From Lepidostoma basale (Eukaryota > Arthropoda > Insecta > Trichoptera > Lepidostomatidae): a stretch of DNA of 64,000 nucleotides. Positions 53,620 to 62,879 of the stretch are shown one piece after another. Both the position numbers and the translations under genes were made by a program. The notes under the pieces were generated by a model. That model saw only the letters and a list, made by a program, of their open reading frames with translations, did not search any database and was not told the origin of the DNA. Numbering within the stretch: position 1 is the first letter of the stretch; the number at the start of each line of letters is the position of its first letter. Location of the stretch: contig JAHDVF020001035.1 in the NCBI GenBank assembly GCA_022606425.2, forward strand, positions 462,943 to 526,942, written 5' to 3'.

Positions 53620-53775
53620 TTTTTATTTTATATGTTTTAACTACTTCCAACTTTGTCTTTACTTCGACAGCGACCGGTTTTGCCAGGCTCGCTGGCATCT
53701 ACAGCAAATGTTAACTTCTAGACAAATCTGTCGAGTTCAACCAAAAAATGGAAGTAGTTATTAAAAGAAAACGTA
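53620..53775. repeat. ACCGGT foldback element, GCCAG stem II
   Basis: TTTGTCTTTACTTCGACAGC, GACCGGTTTTGCCAGG, CTCGCTGGCATCTACAGC at 53655-53706 (core CTGTAGA on the minus strand). The second core is lost; only outer arms remain (GTCGAGTTC, GGAAGTAGTT). Confidence 0.62.
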
Positions 53776-53789
53776 TTTTATTATTATTA

Positions 53790-54215
53790 TTATAATTTTT
53801 GAGGGTAACAAACAGCGAATACAGTATATAAATACAAACACACAGAGACAACAAAACATGGCCAATTACATGCTACCACCAACATTATAAAACAACTGAC
53901 AAAAGGTTAAATAAATAAGAATAATAGTAAGTAATATTTTTATTTAAAGAGAAAACTAGTAGTACTAGTAATAATGAAAAATTTAAGATGAAACATAATT
54001 TAAAAAAGGCCAAAAAGGAAAGGAAAAGTAGAGTAACATAGTTTCATTCGCCCCGAAGGGTTGCTCCTACCGTTTTTTTTTTCACTTTCATTAAGATGGA
54101 ACACATCAATGTTATTAAAGCACCTATTGTACATGTCGCATATCCGGTACACTGCCACGTATTATTATTATTTTAAATGAACTTCAATCAATCAATTAAG
54201 AGATTTCAGTAAAAC
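53790..54215 (+). repeat. unclassified dispersed repeat, copy 2, with module N
   Basis: ACATGGCCAATTACATGCTACC, AGTAACATAG, GCCCCGAAGGG match the block order of 28750-29030. Module N trace TAAATGAACTTCAATCAATC and GAGATTTCAGTAAAACAT follows at 54174-54215. Confidence 0.5.
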
Positions 54216-54309
54216 ATTAGATTATCTAAAAAAAAATGTTTAAACTTTATAAAAACAAGAAACATCGTTTGATAATCGATGATCTTAAATTTCACGTTGT
54301 GATTTAATA

Positions 54310-54400
54310 TCGATAGTGTTAATTGAAATACGTTTTACCTTGCCAGGTCAGCATCAAATGTCAGCATGCAAATACAACAAGTAAGACAAAATGTCTCAAT
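54310..54400 (-). repeat. TCTAGAAAAC-type MITE centre
   Basis: ACGTTTTACCTTGCC, GGTCAGCATCAAATGTCAGC, the core on the minus strand. Confidence 0.4.
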
Positions 54401-54494
54401 CCCGTAAAAATTGTTAAAATAAATTAAATAAACTGAACATATTGTGGAAATCGTCGTTGACTGTCTCATTTTGATGAAAAAGTTATATTCATGA

Positions 54495-54690
54495 AAGTGT
54501 GTCCTCATGATGCAAAAGTCGAATCCTGAACTCACCAATTCTGGGGTTTATAGAGTAAGGGTTTAATACGGCAGTGGAACCAGCAGTGTCTGTATCCCAA
54601 TTGTCCTAACATTCTTCTCCTCAATTCAATCTGCTACGCCGTCTTTGTGCTGTGCTTCGTAAGCACTGTTGTTCATCATCTATGATAGAA
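54495..54690 (-). mobile_element. degenerate zinc-finger LINE end
   Basis: CGAATCCTGAACTCACCAAT and TACGCCGTCTTTGTGCTGTG parallel GATCCTGGACCCACAAATT and GACGTCGTCTCTGTGCTGTG of 17099-17403. Heavily decayed. Confidence 0.55.
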
Positions 54691-54814
54691 ATATCATTTA
54701 TTTATAGGTTCGCTTTTTTGAAGTTTCCTAAAATTTATTTAAACTTAAAAATTATAGAGGTTTTATACTTGTTAAGTCACTTAAAAATACTCTTATAAAC
54801 GAAACATGTCACTC

Positions 54815-55102
54815 CCATGAAAAATCATAAATGTTTGATAAAACTAGTTTATGTACACGACGTAAACAGAACTACAATAGAAATAGAGGAAAACCGAGAA
54901 AAAATTGAGCACGATCAAATCAATCAAATATTAAATATCGGCCATGTCAGAAGTCGGAGAAATCGACGCGCGTACATGACACGGCGTATGTATGTTGAGG
55001 GATCGAGAGACGTATGTCAGAAAAGAACAGTATGGCGGGCTACTATTTCTGCCTACTATTTCGTAGAGACCGCGGGATTGTAAGTAAGTTTATTTAGTTA
55101 GT
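54815..55102 (+). mobile_element. TTAG-family LINE 3' end
   Basis: LVYVHDVNRTTIEIEENREK, IEHDQINQILNIGHVRSRRN, RRAYMTRRMYVEGSRDVCQK, RTVWRATISAYYFVETAGL: 88 codons open to the end, then TAAGTAAG...TTAGTTAG. Confidence 0.75.
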
Positions 55103-55119
55103 TAGATTAAATTAAAAAT

Positions 55120-55230
55120 TATTGTTGTTATTTGAAATTTCATGGTAGAAGTTCATTGTTAATAATGAAAATAGTAAAAAATCTTTTTAAAATGTGTATT
55201 TAGTTAAAAATCCACTAATGTTAAACAATT
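55120..55230 (-). repeat. foldback-family module N
   Basis: GAAATTTCATGGTAGAAGTT, CATTGTTAATAATGAAAATAG, and AAAATCCACTAATG, matching 2570-2700 and 28335-28385 in reverse. Confidence 0.5.
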
Positions 55231-55324
55231 GTGGATATTAAATAATTATAATTTTTTTTTAATTATTCAAATCACGTTTTATTAAATATATTTTATACTC
55301 TTACGTTTATCAATACGTTTTTGC

Positions 55325-55803
55325 TGGTTAAGTGCCTAATTACAGCTAATTTAAAAAACGGTGGATACGTGTAACATAAATTAAATAAACACAAAAGTCC
55401 GGATCGTCCATGTCAACATGTGCAACATCAAAAAACACATTAGCTGTTATTAAATTATGTGCTAAATTAAAAAACCGGTGGATTCGTGGAACATAAATTA
55501 AATAGTCAATATGTGCACCATCTAAAAAGAACATTTTGTGTTAAATTATTTTTATTTTGTTATTTTATTTTATATCATTGTATTTTATATTATTTGTTTT
55601 AGATTTATTGTGGGGGTGTTGGACGATCGAAGTGTGCGCGGGAGATGCCTATTGGTGGCGATGAGGTTCGCTACCCATCACACCGCGTCTCCCGCGGGGC
55701 GAAAAGAGAAGGATGGAGTGCCGCGTCAGTAAAAGTGTGACAGTCCATTCTTTCTGCCTACACTGTCAGGGAGACGGCGTGATGGTTAGTTAGCTAGTTA
55801 GTT
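55325..55803 (+). mobile_element. non-autonomous element with RTE-type 3' end (copy 3)
   Basis: 5' half AT-rich: AACGGTGGATACGTG, TAACATAAATTAAAT, GTGCAACATC (with an internal duplication of this stretch at 55350 and 55475), then TTGTTTTAGATTTATTG. 3' half: GTGTGCGCGGGAGATGCC, GGTGGCGATGAGGTTCGC, CACCGCGTCTCCCGCGG, AAAGTGTGACAGTCCATTC, GTGATGGTTAGTTAGC. GCGGGAGA pairs with TCTCCCGC. Confidence 0.82.
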
Positions 55804-56180
55804 TACTTAAAAAAATCATTATTAATTGCGATGAATGGTTTCCGTTTACAAAAACAAGCAATTTAATCCCATAAATGATTTCGTTTAATCTTACCAAACA
55901 GAGGTGATTTTTGGAGTAAATTTCGTTTATACAGTTGCCTCAAATGTTATAATACACCTGAGTCATTAGGTCTCCGGCCCAAGGCCTTCCGGCTAGCCCG
56001 CCCGAGGGAAATAAGCTGAGGGTATCTTCACAAAAGAAACATTTCTTCCTTTATTACTGACGCATTTCTTAGAAGACGCATTATGTCAAGTGATATAGCG
56101 CCATTGTAAGGATCTTTTGTTTCAAAATTTTAAATACATTTATTTACATGTATTATTTATATAATAAAGAACAATCGTAA
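55804..56180. other. intergenic stretch, nothing recognised
   Basis: A small GC block CTCCGGCCCAAGGCC lies near 55972. No gene or TE end seen. Confidence 0.35.
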
Positions 56181-56182
56181 AT

Positions 56183-56637
56183 TTGGAACTGGCAAAAGAA
56201 GGATGAAAGTAGAATTAATGCAGTAGAAATGAGATCTCTTAGACGAATGTGTGGATACTCTGTGTATAATAGAGTGTCGAATGAAAATATAAGAAGTGAA
56301 TGCCGTGCGAATGGTGGTGTTATAATGAAAGGATCATTAAGATGGTTTGGACATATGAAAAGAATGAATGAAGAAATAATGGTAAAAAAATTATATGTTA
56401 ACGATGTAAATGGAACCTGGAATAGAGAACCACCGAGGAAAACGTGGCACGATCAAATAAATTAAATATTGAATGTCGGGCATGTGAGGAGTCAGAGAAA
56501 TCGACGCGCGTGCATGACACGATGTATGAATGTTGAGAAAGCGAGAGAAATATGTCAGGAAAGAAAAGTGTGGCAGTCCATTCTTTCTGCCTACCCCTTC
56601 GGGGAGACGGCGTGATGGTTAGTAAGCTAGTTAGTTA
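56183..56637 (+). mobile_element. TTAG-family RTE-like LINE 3' part
   Basis: ELAKEG-type start; open frame VEMRSLRRMCGYSVYNRVSN, ENIRSECRANGGVIMKGSLR, WFGHMKRMNEEIMVKKLYVN, DVNGTWNREPPRKTWHDQIN; then ARARKICQERKVWQSILSAY, PFGETA, TGA and GGTTAGTAAGCTAGTTAG. One frameshift and one small deletion. A close relative of 14576-15300. Confidence 0.85.
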
Positions 56638-56639
56638 AG

Positions 56640-57055
56640 AACTGTCTTATTTATTTTCGTGATTTTTTCGAACCTCTGTGTGCATTTGTTCCAATGTCAT
56701 TTTGAATAATTTCATTTATAAAATTTTGAAGTTATTGCTGAAGTTGGATTGTTTGAAGTGTTTAATGACAGTTAATTAAGAGAACGTTGAATACGTGGAA
56801 AGTATATAAATTAAATAATCACAAATGTCCGTAACGACCAGCTGACAACAAGTGCACCATCAAAAATAACACGATGCGTTTTGTTATTTTTATTTTGTTA
56901 TTTTATTGTATATCATTGTTTTATATATTTTTTATTAAAGATTTATTTTGTTGACTTTGGACGAAGTGTGTGCGGGAGATGCCTATTGGTGGCGAAGAGG
57001 TTCGCAACCTATCACACCGCGTCTCCCGCGGGGGCGAAAAGAGAAGGACTCTTGC
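56640..57055 (+). mobile_element. non-autonomous element (copy 4, 3' end lost)
   Basis: GTGATTTTTTCGAACCTCTG, CAATGTCATTTTGAATAATTTC (as at 10215-10260), AGAGAACGTTGAATACGTGG, TTTTATTGTATATCATTG, GTGTGCGGGAGATGCC, GGTTCGCAACCTATCACACC, CTCCCGCGGGGGCGAAAAG. It stops before the shared LINE tail. Indicates a longer 5' region than copy 3. Confidence 0.72.
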
Positions 57056-57660
57056 TTTCTTGTATTCAAAATATTCTTGTACTCTTTCTTGATGACATGC
57101 GGGTTTTTAGCCTATTAATACGTAAGTACCGCCTTAACCCGAAACTATAATAAAGTGACACGATATTAAACAGTGAATCGTTTTTTAACTATTTTTATAC
57201 TTATATCGCGAGGAAATTTGTCTTCCAAAGTAAACACCGCAGCACAGTTTCATAAATTATTCGCGAAACGCTATAAATCCCTTTAAGTACCTATGGGATA
57301 GAGATTCCGAAAATATGAAAATATTAATATACCCCATTTATCGTGTTTGAGCAATGATAAAACAAAATAATCGCTGGGATATATCTTCCGAAGACATATT
57401 TTTCAACTCGCTATTTATCTTTTAAAAAAGACGATTTTTTTCTAGATACATCTTTCTGGAAAAATGTTCTTCGGATATTCATTAAACAGGGGAAATTAAA
57501 TTGATCCCGAAAATGGCTCCGGGCCTCCTAAATAGAACAGGCAGTATGTTTTTTTATGTGAAAGTTTCATTCGATGAAGATACCATATTCCAAGGCATCA
57601 TATTTTGTCACTACCATTTCATACTATAAAATATATATATTCGATATTTTCATCCATATT
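57056..57660. other. intergenic stretch, nothing recognised
   Basis: More mixed base composition than usual here (57180-57620) but no open frame or TE end. Confidence 0.35.
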
Positions 57661-57664
57661 AAAC

Positions 57665-57825
57665 AAAATAACTAACTAACTAACTAACCATCACGCCTTC
57701 TCTCCAAAATGGTAGATAGAAAGAATGGACTGCCACACTTTTCTTTCTTCACATATTTCTCTCGTTTCTTCAACATTCATACATCGTGTCATGCACGCGG
57801 GTCGATTTCTCTGACTCCTCGCGTT
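57665..57825 (-). mobile_element. TTAG-family LINE 3' end with clean tail
   Basis: AACTAACTAACTAACTAACC at 57669, then CATCACGCCTTCTC, GAATGGACTGCCACAC, CATACATCGTGTCATGCACG. The tail has five perfect repeat units. Confidence 0.75.
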
Positions 57826-57960
57826 TTATTTCTTGAAAACATTTGTGAGAATCCGTCCTAATTATTTCATACGAATAAAAACGTCTCTTTTATGGAAGTC
57901 TCATTAAATTTGTATTTAATGTAAAACAAAATGTATAATTGTAAATAAAATTAAATATAA
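57826..57960. repeat. TCTAGAAAAC-type MITE head
   Basis: TTATTTCTTGAAAACATTTG directly after the LINE piece, then ACGAATAAAAACGTCTC. A similar head is at 58815-58910. Confidence 0.5.
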
Positions 57961-58185
57961 TATATTTTAAATATATAATTGTAAATAATAAAAATAAAAT
58001 ATTTTGTAATTATTACTCAGTTTTGAAATCTTCGCTTTACGAGTATGTGTACTCAAATAATCTGTCTAAATGCATTTCTTAATATAAAATGTATTAAAAA
58101 AAATAACTTATGTGTTTATTTTTTAAACATATTTCGATTCTAAACGGCCGGTCGTCTGACCCCAATTTTTTTACAATTTAATTAT
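57961..58185. other. AT-rich stretch, nothing recognised
   Basis: No signal seen. Confidence 0.3.
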
Positions 58186-58345
58186 ATATTGATTCCCATG
58201 ACATACGGTAGGTAGCTAATCTATTGCCATTTTATTGTCACGTGAATTCTACACCAGGCCAAAGACAGTGAGACAATAACACTGTCATGAACCCGGGACC
58301 CTTGGTATGGCAATCATAGCTCTTGCCACTCCGCCATGAAGTCAA
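58186..58345 (-). mobile_element. tRNA-derived SINE, copy 6
   Basis: Minus strand: GACTTCATGGCGGAGTGGCA (A box), GTCCCGGGTTCATGAC (B box partly deleted), CACGTGACAATAAAATGGC body, CATGGGAATC end. Confidence 0.75.
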
Positions 58346-58805
58346 ACTTTAGTTCATCGTTGTTTCATGGGGGTTAGCATTAGAAAATAAATTGAAAATT
58401 AGACGTATAATTGTGACAATAAATATGTAAATAGAATCAAATATTAACAATTTCTTTCCACAACCATTGTATCATCCTACTCATATTTATTTTCTATCCG
58501 GATATATCCACTATATATTTTGTATTATGTAAGTCAAGAATAAGATAATTTTATTTTTCGGCTGAGAAAGAAATGTCAAATACATCTTTCCTATTACTTA
58601 CATACCATCCAATATACTATTCAATCGTAAAGCTACAAAATTTTACCACATTTTCCTTTTTTATTATTGTATACACGTCAATTTTTGAGAGAAAATTTCT
58701 GGGATAATTTTGTATAAAAATGTTTTCCAGAGATAACATTTCAATATCTATAATATATGATATATTTTTATGCAAAATAAATATTGTTTCTTACGCTAAA
58801 TAAAT
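58346..58805. other. AT-rich stretch, nothing recognised
   Basis: No signal seen. Confidence 0.35.
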
Positions 58806-58914
58806 TTGGTTTAATGTTTCTTGAATAAATTTGTGAAAATCCATCCTTATAATTTAATTCGAATAAAAACATCTGTTTTATGTAAGATTTATTTTTTAAG
58901 TATTTTTTTTAAAC

Positions 58915-59085
58915 AGTATACGTTAACGGTGTGAATGGACAATTTTAAAGGTAGGCCATGTCTGCCATGTCGGTGCGTGTTTGACTCGTCGTATGAATGT
59001 GAAAGATCGAGTAGTGTAGCAGTCCGTTCTCTCTGGCTACCCATTCGGAGAAACGGCGTGATGGTTTGTTGTTGTTTATTTTATC
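58915..59085 (+). mobile_element. TTAG-family LINE 3' end with (GTT) tail variant
   Basis: TACGTTAACGGTGTGAATGG, GTAGGCCATGTCTGCCATGT, AGCAGTCCGTTCTCTCTGG, GGCGTGATGG, then TTTGTTGTTGTTTATTTTAT. The same tail variant and following bases recur at 60003-60040. Confidence 0.7.
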
Positions 59086-59139
59086 AAATGTTACAGTTAT
59101 ATATTTTTTTCGTTTGTATTAAGAATTTTGACAGATGTA

Positions 59140-59590
59140 AAAATAAAAATTTCATTTGTTTCAATGACAATTTGAATAATTTCTTCAATATTATTTTTAA
59201 GTTCTTGCTGGTGTTGGTTTGTTTTTAGTGCCTTATTACAGCTAATAAATAAAACGGTGGATAGGTGGGACATAAATTAAATAGACAATGTTAAAAAGAC
59301 AATGTGCACCATCTAAAAAGAACATTATGTGTTAAATTATTTTTATTGTGTTATTTTATTTTATATCATTGTATTTTATATTATTTGTTTTAGATTTTTG
59401 TTGTGGATGTTTTTCAATCAAAGTGTGCGCGGGAGATGCCTATTGGTGGCGATGAGGTTCGCAACCCATCACACCGCGTCTCCCGCGGGGCGAAAAGAGA
59501 AGGATGGAGTGCCGCATCGGTTAAAGTGTGACAGTCCATTCTTTCTGCCTACCCTTTCGAGGAGACGGCGTGATGGTTAGTTAGTAAGTT
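59140..59590 (+). mobile_element. non-autonomous element with RTE-type 3' end (copy 5)
   Basis: CAATTTGAATAATTTC, TTCTTGCTGGTGTTGG, AACGGTGGATAGGTGGGACA, GTGTGCGCGGGAGATGCC, CACCGCGTCTCCCGCGG, GACAGTCCATTCTTTCTGCC, GTGATGGTTAGTTAGTAAG. Complete 3' end. Confidence 0.82.
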
Positions 59591-59611
59591 TTACAGTTAT
59601 AAATTACAGTT

Positions 59612-60020
59612 ATAATGAGATCTCTTAGACGAATGTTTGAATACTCTGTGTATGATAGAGTGTCGAATGAAAATATAAAAAGTAAATGCGGTACGAATGG
59701 TGGTGTTATGAACAAAATAATGAAAGGATCATTAAGATGGTTTAGTCATATGGAATGAATAAATGAAGAAAGAATGGTAAAAATATACGTATGTTGACGA
59801 TGTAAATGGAACCAGAAATAGGGAAAGACTGAGGAATTCGTGGCACGATCATTTAAATCAAATATTGAATGTCAGTCATGTGAGGAGTCAGAGAAATCGA
59901 CACGCGTGCATGACACGCGATGTATGAAGCGAGAGAAATATGACAGGAGAGAAAAGTGTGGCAGTCCATTCTTTCTGCCAACCCCTTCGGAGAAACGGCG
60001 TGATGGTTTGTTGTTGTTTA
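59612..60020 (+). mobile_element. TTAG-family LINE 3' part
   Basis: ATGAGATCTCTTAGACGAAT, AAAAAGTAAATGCGGTACG, AAATATTGAATGTCAGTCAT, GTGTGGCAGTCCATTC, GGCGTGATGGTTTGTTGTTG. Frameshifts. Lies head-to-tail right behind the preceding non-autonomous element. Confidence 0.75.
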
Positions 60021-60805
60021 TTTTATCAAATGTTACAGCTCTAAACATTCAATAATAAATGCTACAGCAAATGAATAATGTATGGGTTTTAAAAATGTCG
60101 AATTTTTAAAAATCATTTTAATTATATAAAAGACTGCTAACTAAACTAATACGAGTATTTATTTGATGTTCAGTTATTTAATCTAGACGTATATATATAT
60201 AACAGTGATGGATTCCACAGTGATGGATTCCATGTGAACAGTAACACGCATCCTCGTTCCTAACGGGACTGCCAAGACGTAGGCCTGTAACTTCAGGCAT
60301 ATTTTAATAGAGTACTTATTTGTTAACGTATTCTATAAAACGTTTATTTTTACCATTATTAATGAGTTCGTTCGATATTTTACATAATTACTAAGAAACA
60401 ATGAGATATTTTAATTTCATAAAATTTATTCACATAATAAAGAATGATATTACAGTTGTTTTCATTAAATGGCTTTATATTCAAAGATAAATAATTCGTA
60501 CTCTCAACCTCATGATGATGAAAATTATTATTCATAAAAAAATCAAATTCACTCTATTCATACAACCAAAGGAAAAAAACATTAACGTCCCTTTAAAAAC
60601 ACAAGAACTGGAAGTAAAATAATAAAGCATCTACATTTCACTGAGAAAAATGACTTGAAATGTTTTGTACCTTGGGTTAAGTATCTCGTAAAAGTTTAAA
60701 TGCTCAGTTTTCTCCCTTTACTAAAGAAAATCTTTAATATTCATATAAAGACAGCATCAGTTCTCGTTCTCACAGATTTTTGTTTAAAAGTACAATATTA
60801 CTTTT
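60021..60805. other. intergenic stretch, nothing recognised
   Basis: A 15-bp direct repeat ACAGTGATGGATTCC occurs twice near 60204-60233. Otherwise AT-rich with no signal. Confidence 0.35.
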
Positions 60806-60810
60806 GAAGT

Positions 60811-61383
60811 TTCTTCTTCTTTTTTCGGCACCATGTCAGGTCTCCCCAACGTTGGCGATCACTGAAGCAAAGGCATCTATGTCCTGCGCTACTTGAAACA
60901 GGTTCTGAATTCTTGTAATTCCTGTCCACTCTTTAATGTTCCGCAGCCAGGACAGCTGCCTTCTACCAACTCCCCGATGTCCCTCAAAAATTGCAGATTT
61001 AAGTTGCACAAGCTGCATTTAATAAAATGAGAACCTTATTTTGCAAAGAACATCTTAACTTGAAACTCCGACAAATAATGATTAAATGTTATTATATATG
61101 GTATGTTCTACTATATGGCTGCAAAACCTGGACTCTAAAGGAATGTATTGAACCGGTTGGAGGCGTTCGAGATGTGGATATACAGCAGAATGCTCCGTTT
61201 ACCGTGGACCGTTAGGGTCAGTAATGTAGAAGTACAACAGAGAGCCAGAGCCAATAGAGAGCTGTAACAGCTCAATGTGATGGTCCAGTTGTCGAGTGTG
61301 CAAATTAGAAAGGTCTCATATTTGGGTCATGTGCTAAGGGGAGAAAAATACTACATCATTCGACTGATTTTAATAGGTAAAGT
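60811..61383 (-). mobile_element. GAA-tail LINE with inverted 5' part (twin-priming-like)
   Basis: 3' part on the minus strand, 60990 to 60811: EGHRGVGRRQLSWLRNIKEW, TGITRIQNLFQVAQDIDAFA, SVIANVGET, tail (GAA)n at 60811-60825. 5' part on the plus strand, 61030-61383: RQIMIKCYYIWYVLLYGCKT, WTLKE, then RARANREL, SSVQIRKVSYLGHVLRGEKY, IIRLILIGKVK. The two protein pieces are contiguous in the family but lie in opposite orientation. Confidence 0.8.
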
Positions 61384-61439
61384 GAAGTTTCTAACTAATT
61401 TATAAATCTAAAGTATTTTACAGTGATAAAGAATAAGCA

Positions 61440-61520
61440 ATATATCATATTTTGACGCAACAGCTGTTACGCTAACCTATGTTAGCGTCGTCAGATCTTA
61501 CAATCAACTAAAAAATACAT
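61440..61520. repeat. scrap of CAGCTG foldback element
   Basis: GACGCAACAGCTGTTACGC and AACCTATGTTAGCGTCGTCAG; resembles the 10105-10400 palindrome. Confidence 0.4.
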
Positions 61521-61594
61521 CAGAAAGACTTAGTTTAAATACAAAATTATTATTAGGGAAAATTGTATGTATTATATACATCTGATTAATTAAA

Positions 61595-62226
61595 AAAATA
61601 GCGGTGGATACGTGGAACATAAATTAAATAGACAATATGTCATCATCATCATCATCATCAGCCGTCTGTCATCCACTGCTGAATGTAGGCCTCTCCCAAA
61701 GCCCTCCACCGCCCCCTATCCATTGCCGCTCCCATCCATCCATGTCCAGCAATCCTCTTCAGATCGTCGGTCCAGCAGGCAGGGGGACGTCCAACTCTAC
61801 GGAATCCTGTACGCGGTCTCCACTCCAGAACCCGTCTTCCCCATCGGCTGTCGGTTCTCCGACAGATATGGCCAGCCCACCGCCACTTCAGCCCGCCTAT
61901 CCGTAGAGCCACCTCAGTCACCTTGGTTTGTTGTCGATATGTGCACCATCTAAAATGAACATTTTCTGTTAAATTATTTTTATTATGTTATTTCATTTTA
62001 TATCATTGTATTTTATATTATTTGTTTTAGATTTATTTTGTGGCTGTTCGACGATCGAAGTGTGCGCGGGAGATGCCTATTGGTGGCGATGAGGTTCGCA
62101 ACCCATCACACCGCGTCTCCCGCGGGGCGAAAAGAGAAGGATGGAGTGCCGCATCGGTTAAAGTGTGACAGTCCATTATTTCTGCCTACCCTTTCGGGGA
62201 GACGGCGTGATGGTTAGTTAGTTAGT
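61595..62226 (+). mobile_element. non-autonomous element with RTE-type 3' end (copy 6), host of a nested LINE
   Basis: GCGGTGGATACGTGGAACAT at 61602, interrupted at 61640, resumes at 61935 with GATATGTGCACCATC, then TTGTTTTAGATTTATTTTG, GTGTGCGCGGGAGATGCC, CACCGCGTCTCCCGCGG, GACAGTCCATTATTTCTGCC, GTGATGGTTAGTTAGTTAG. Cleanest 3' half in the window. Confidence 0.85.
61641..61934 (-). mobile_element. RTE-like LINE 3' end, (GAT)n tail, nested
   Basis: One open minus-strand frame of 87 codons: MTEVALRIGGLKWRWAGHIC, RRTDSRWGRRVLEWRPRTGF, RRVGRPPACWTDDLKRIAGH, GWMGAAMDRGRWRALGEAYI, QQWMTDG, then (GAT)n at 61641-61660. Flanks CAATATGT / CGATATGT (7 of 8). This is the classic C terminus and tail of an RTE LINE. 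It is uninterrupted, hence young. Confidence 0.9.
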
Positions 62227-62504
62227 AAGTTAAGAATAAGCATTACACTAAATAAGAGTTCATAAAACACCCAAAAAACTAGAAAATCAATGGGCAGAAT
62301 ATATTTTTATTTAACGGTTCTTCATGTTTTTGTTACACAAGACTTTAATACCACGATTTTTTTTTAAATGCGATCGTTTGTTAATCAACGATACTATAGT
62401 ATTATTTTTGATATAAATATTTCAAAATTTATATTTCTCTTTCTATTTGTATTAACAGACCACTGGTTATGGTATATTTAGCTGATAATTAAATAAAATG
62501 AAGG

Positions 62505-62790
62505 TTTTTAAACTACTCCCACTTTTGTCTTTATTTCGACAGACTGGTAGCACTATTTCAAACTTAGTCATTTATATAAAGAATCATGGTTACCACCCCT
62601 AATCTGTGTATATATGAAGGACTCAAGTTGCAATAGAGTCACCAGTCTGTCGATGCCAGCGAGCCTGGCGAAACCGGTCGCTGTCGAAATAAAGACAAAA
62701 GTGCAAGTAGTTAAAAAACATCATTTTATTTAGTTATTATTTAAAATGAACTATCATCATGAGACTTCAGTAAAATCATGTGACATTTTT
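62505..62790. repeat. ACCGGT foldback element with GCCAG stem II and module N
   Basis: Arms ACTTTTGTCTTTATTTCGAC and GTCGAAATAAAGACAAAAGT are inverted. Plus-strand core at 62647-62685: CTGTCGA, extra T, hairpin GCCAG/CTGGC, GAAAC, CG, GTC. Left core lost. Module N at 62745-62785 (AAATGAACTATCATCATGAG). Confidence 0.72.
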
Positions 62791-62879
62791 AGCTTCTATT
62801 TCAGCCCCGTCGTACGGCGAACGGAGAAATTTTCTGGAGAACAAAACACAGAAAAAAAGAAAAAGATTATTATTATGGA

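Noticed and set aside
57665..57690. (TTAG)n or (CTAA)n runs as telomere-like arrays
   Set aside because: Four-base unit, not TTAGG, and always attached to the LINE end.
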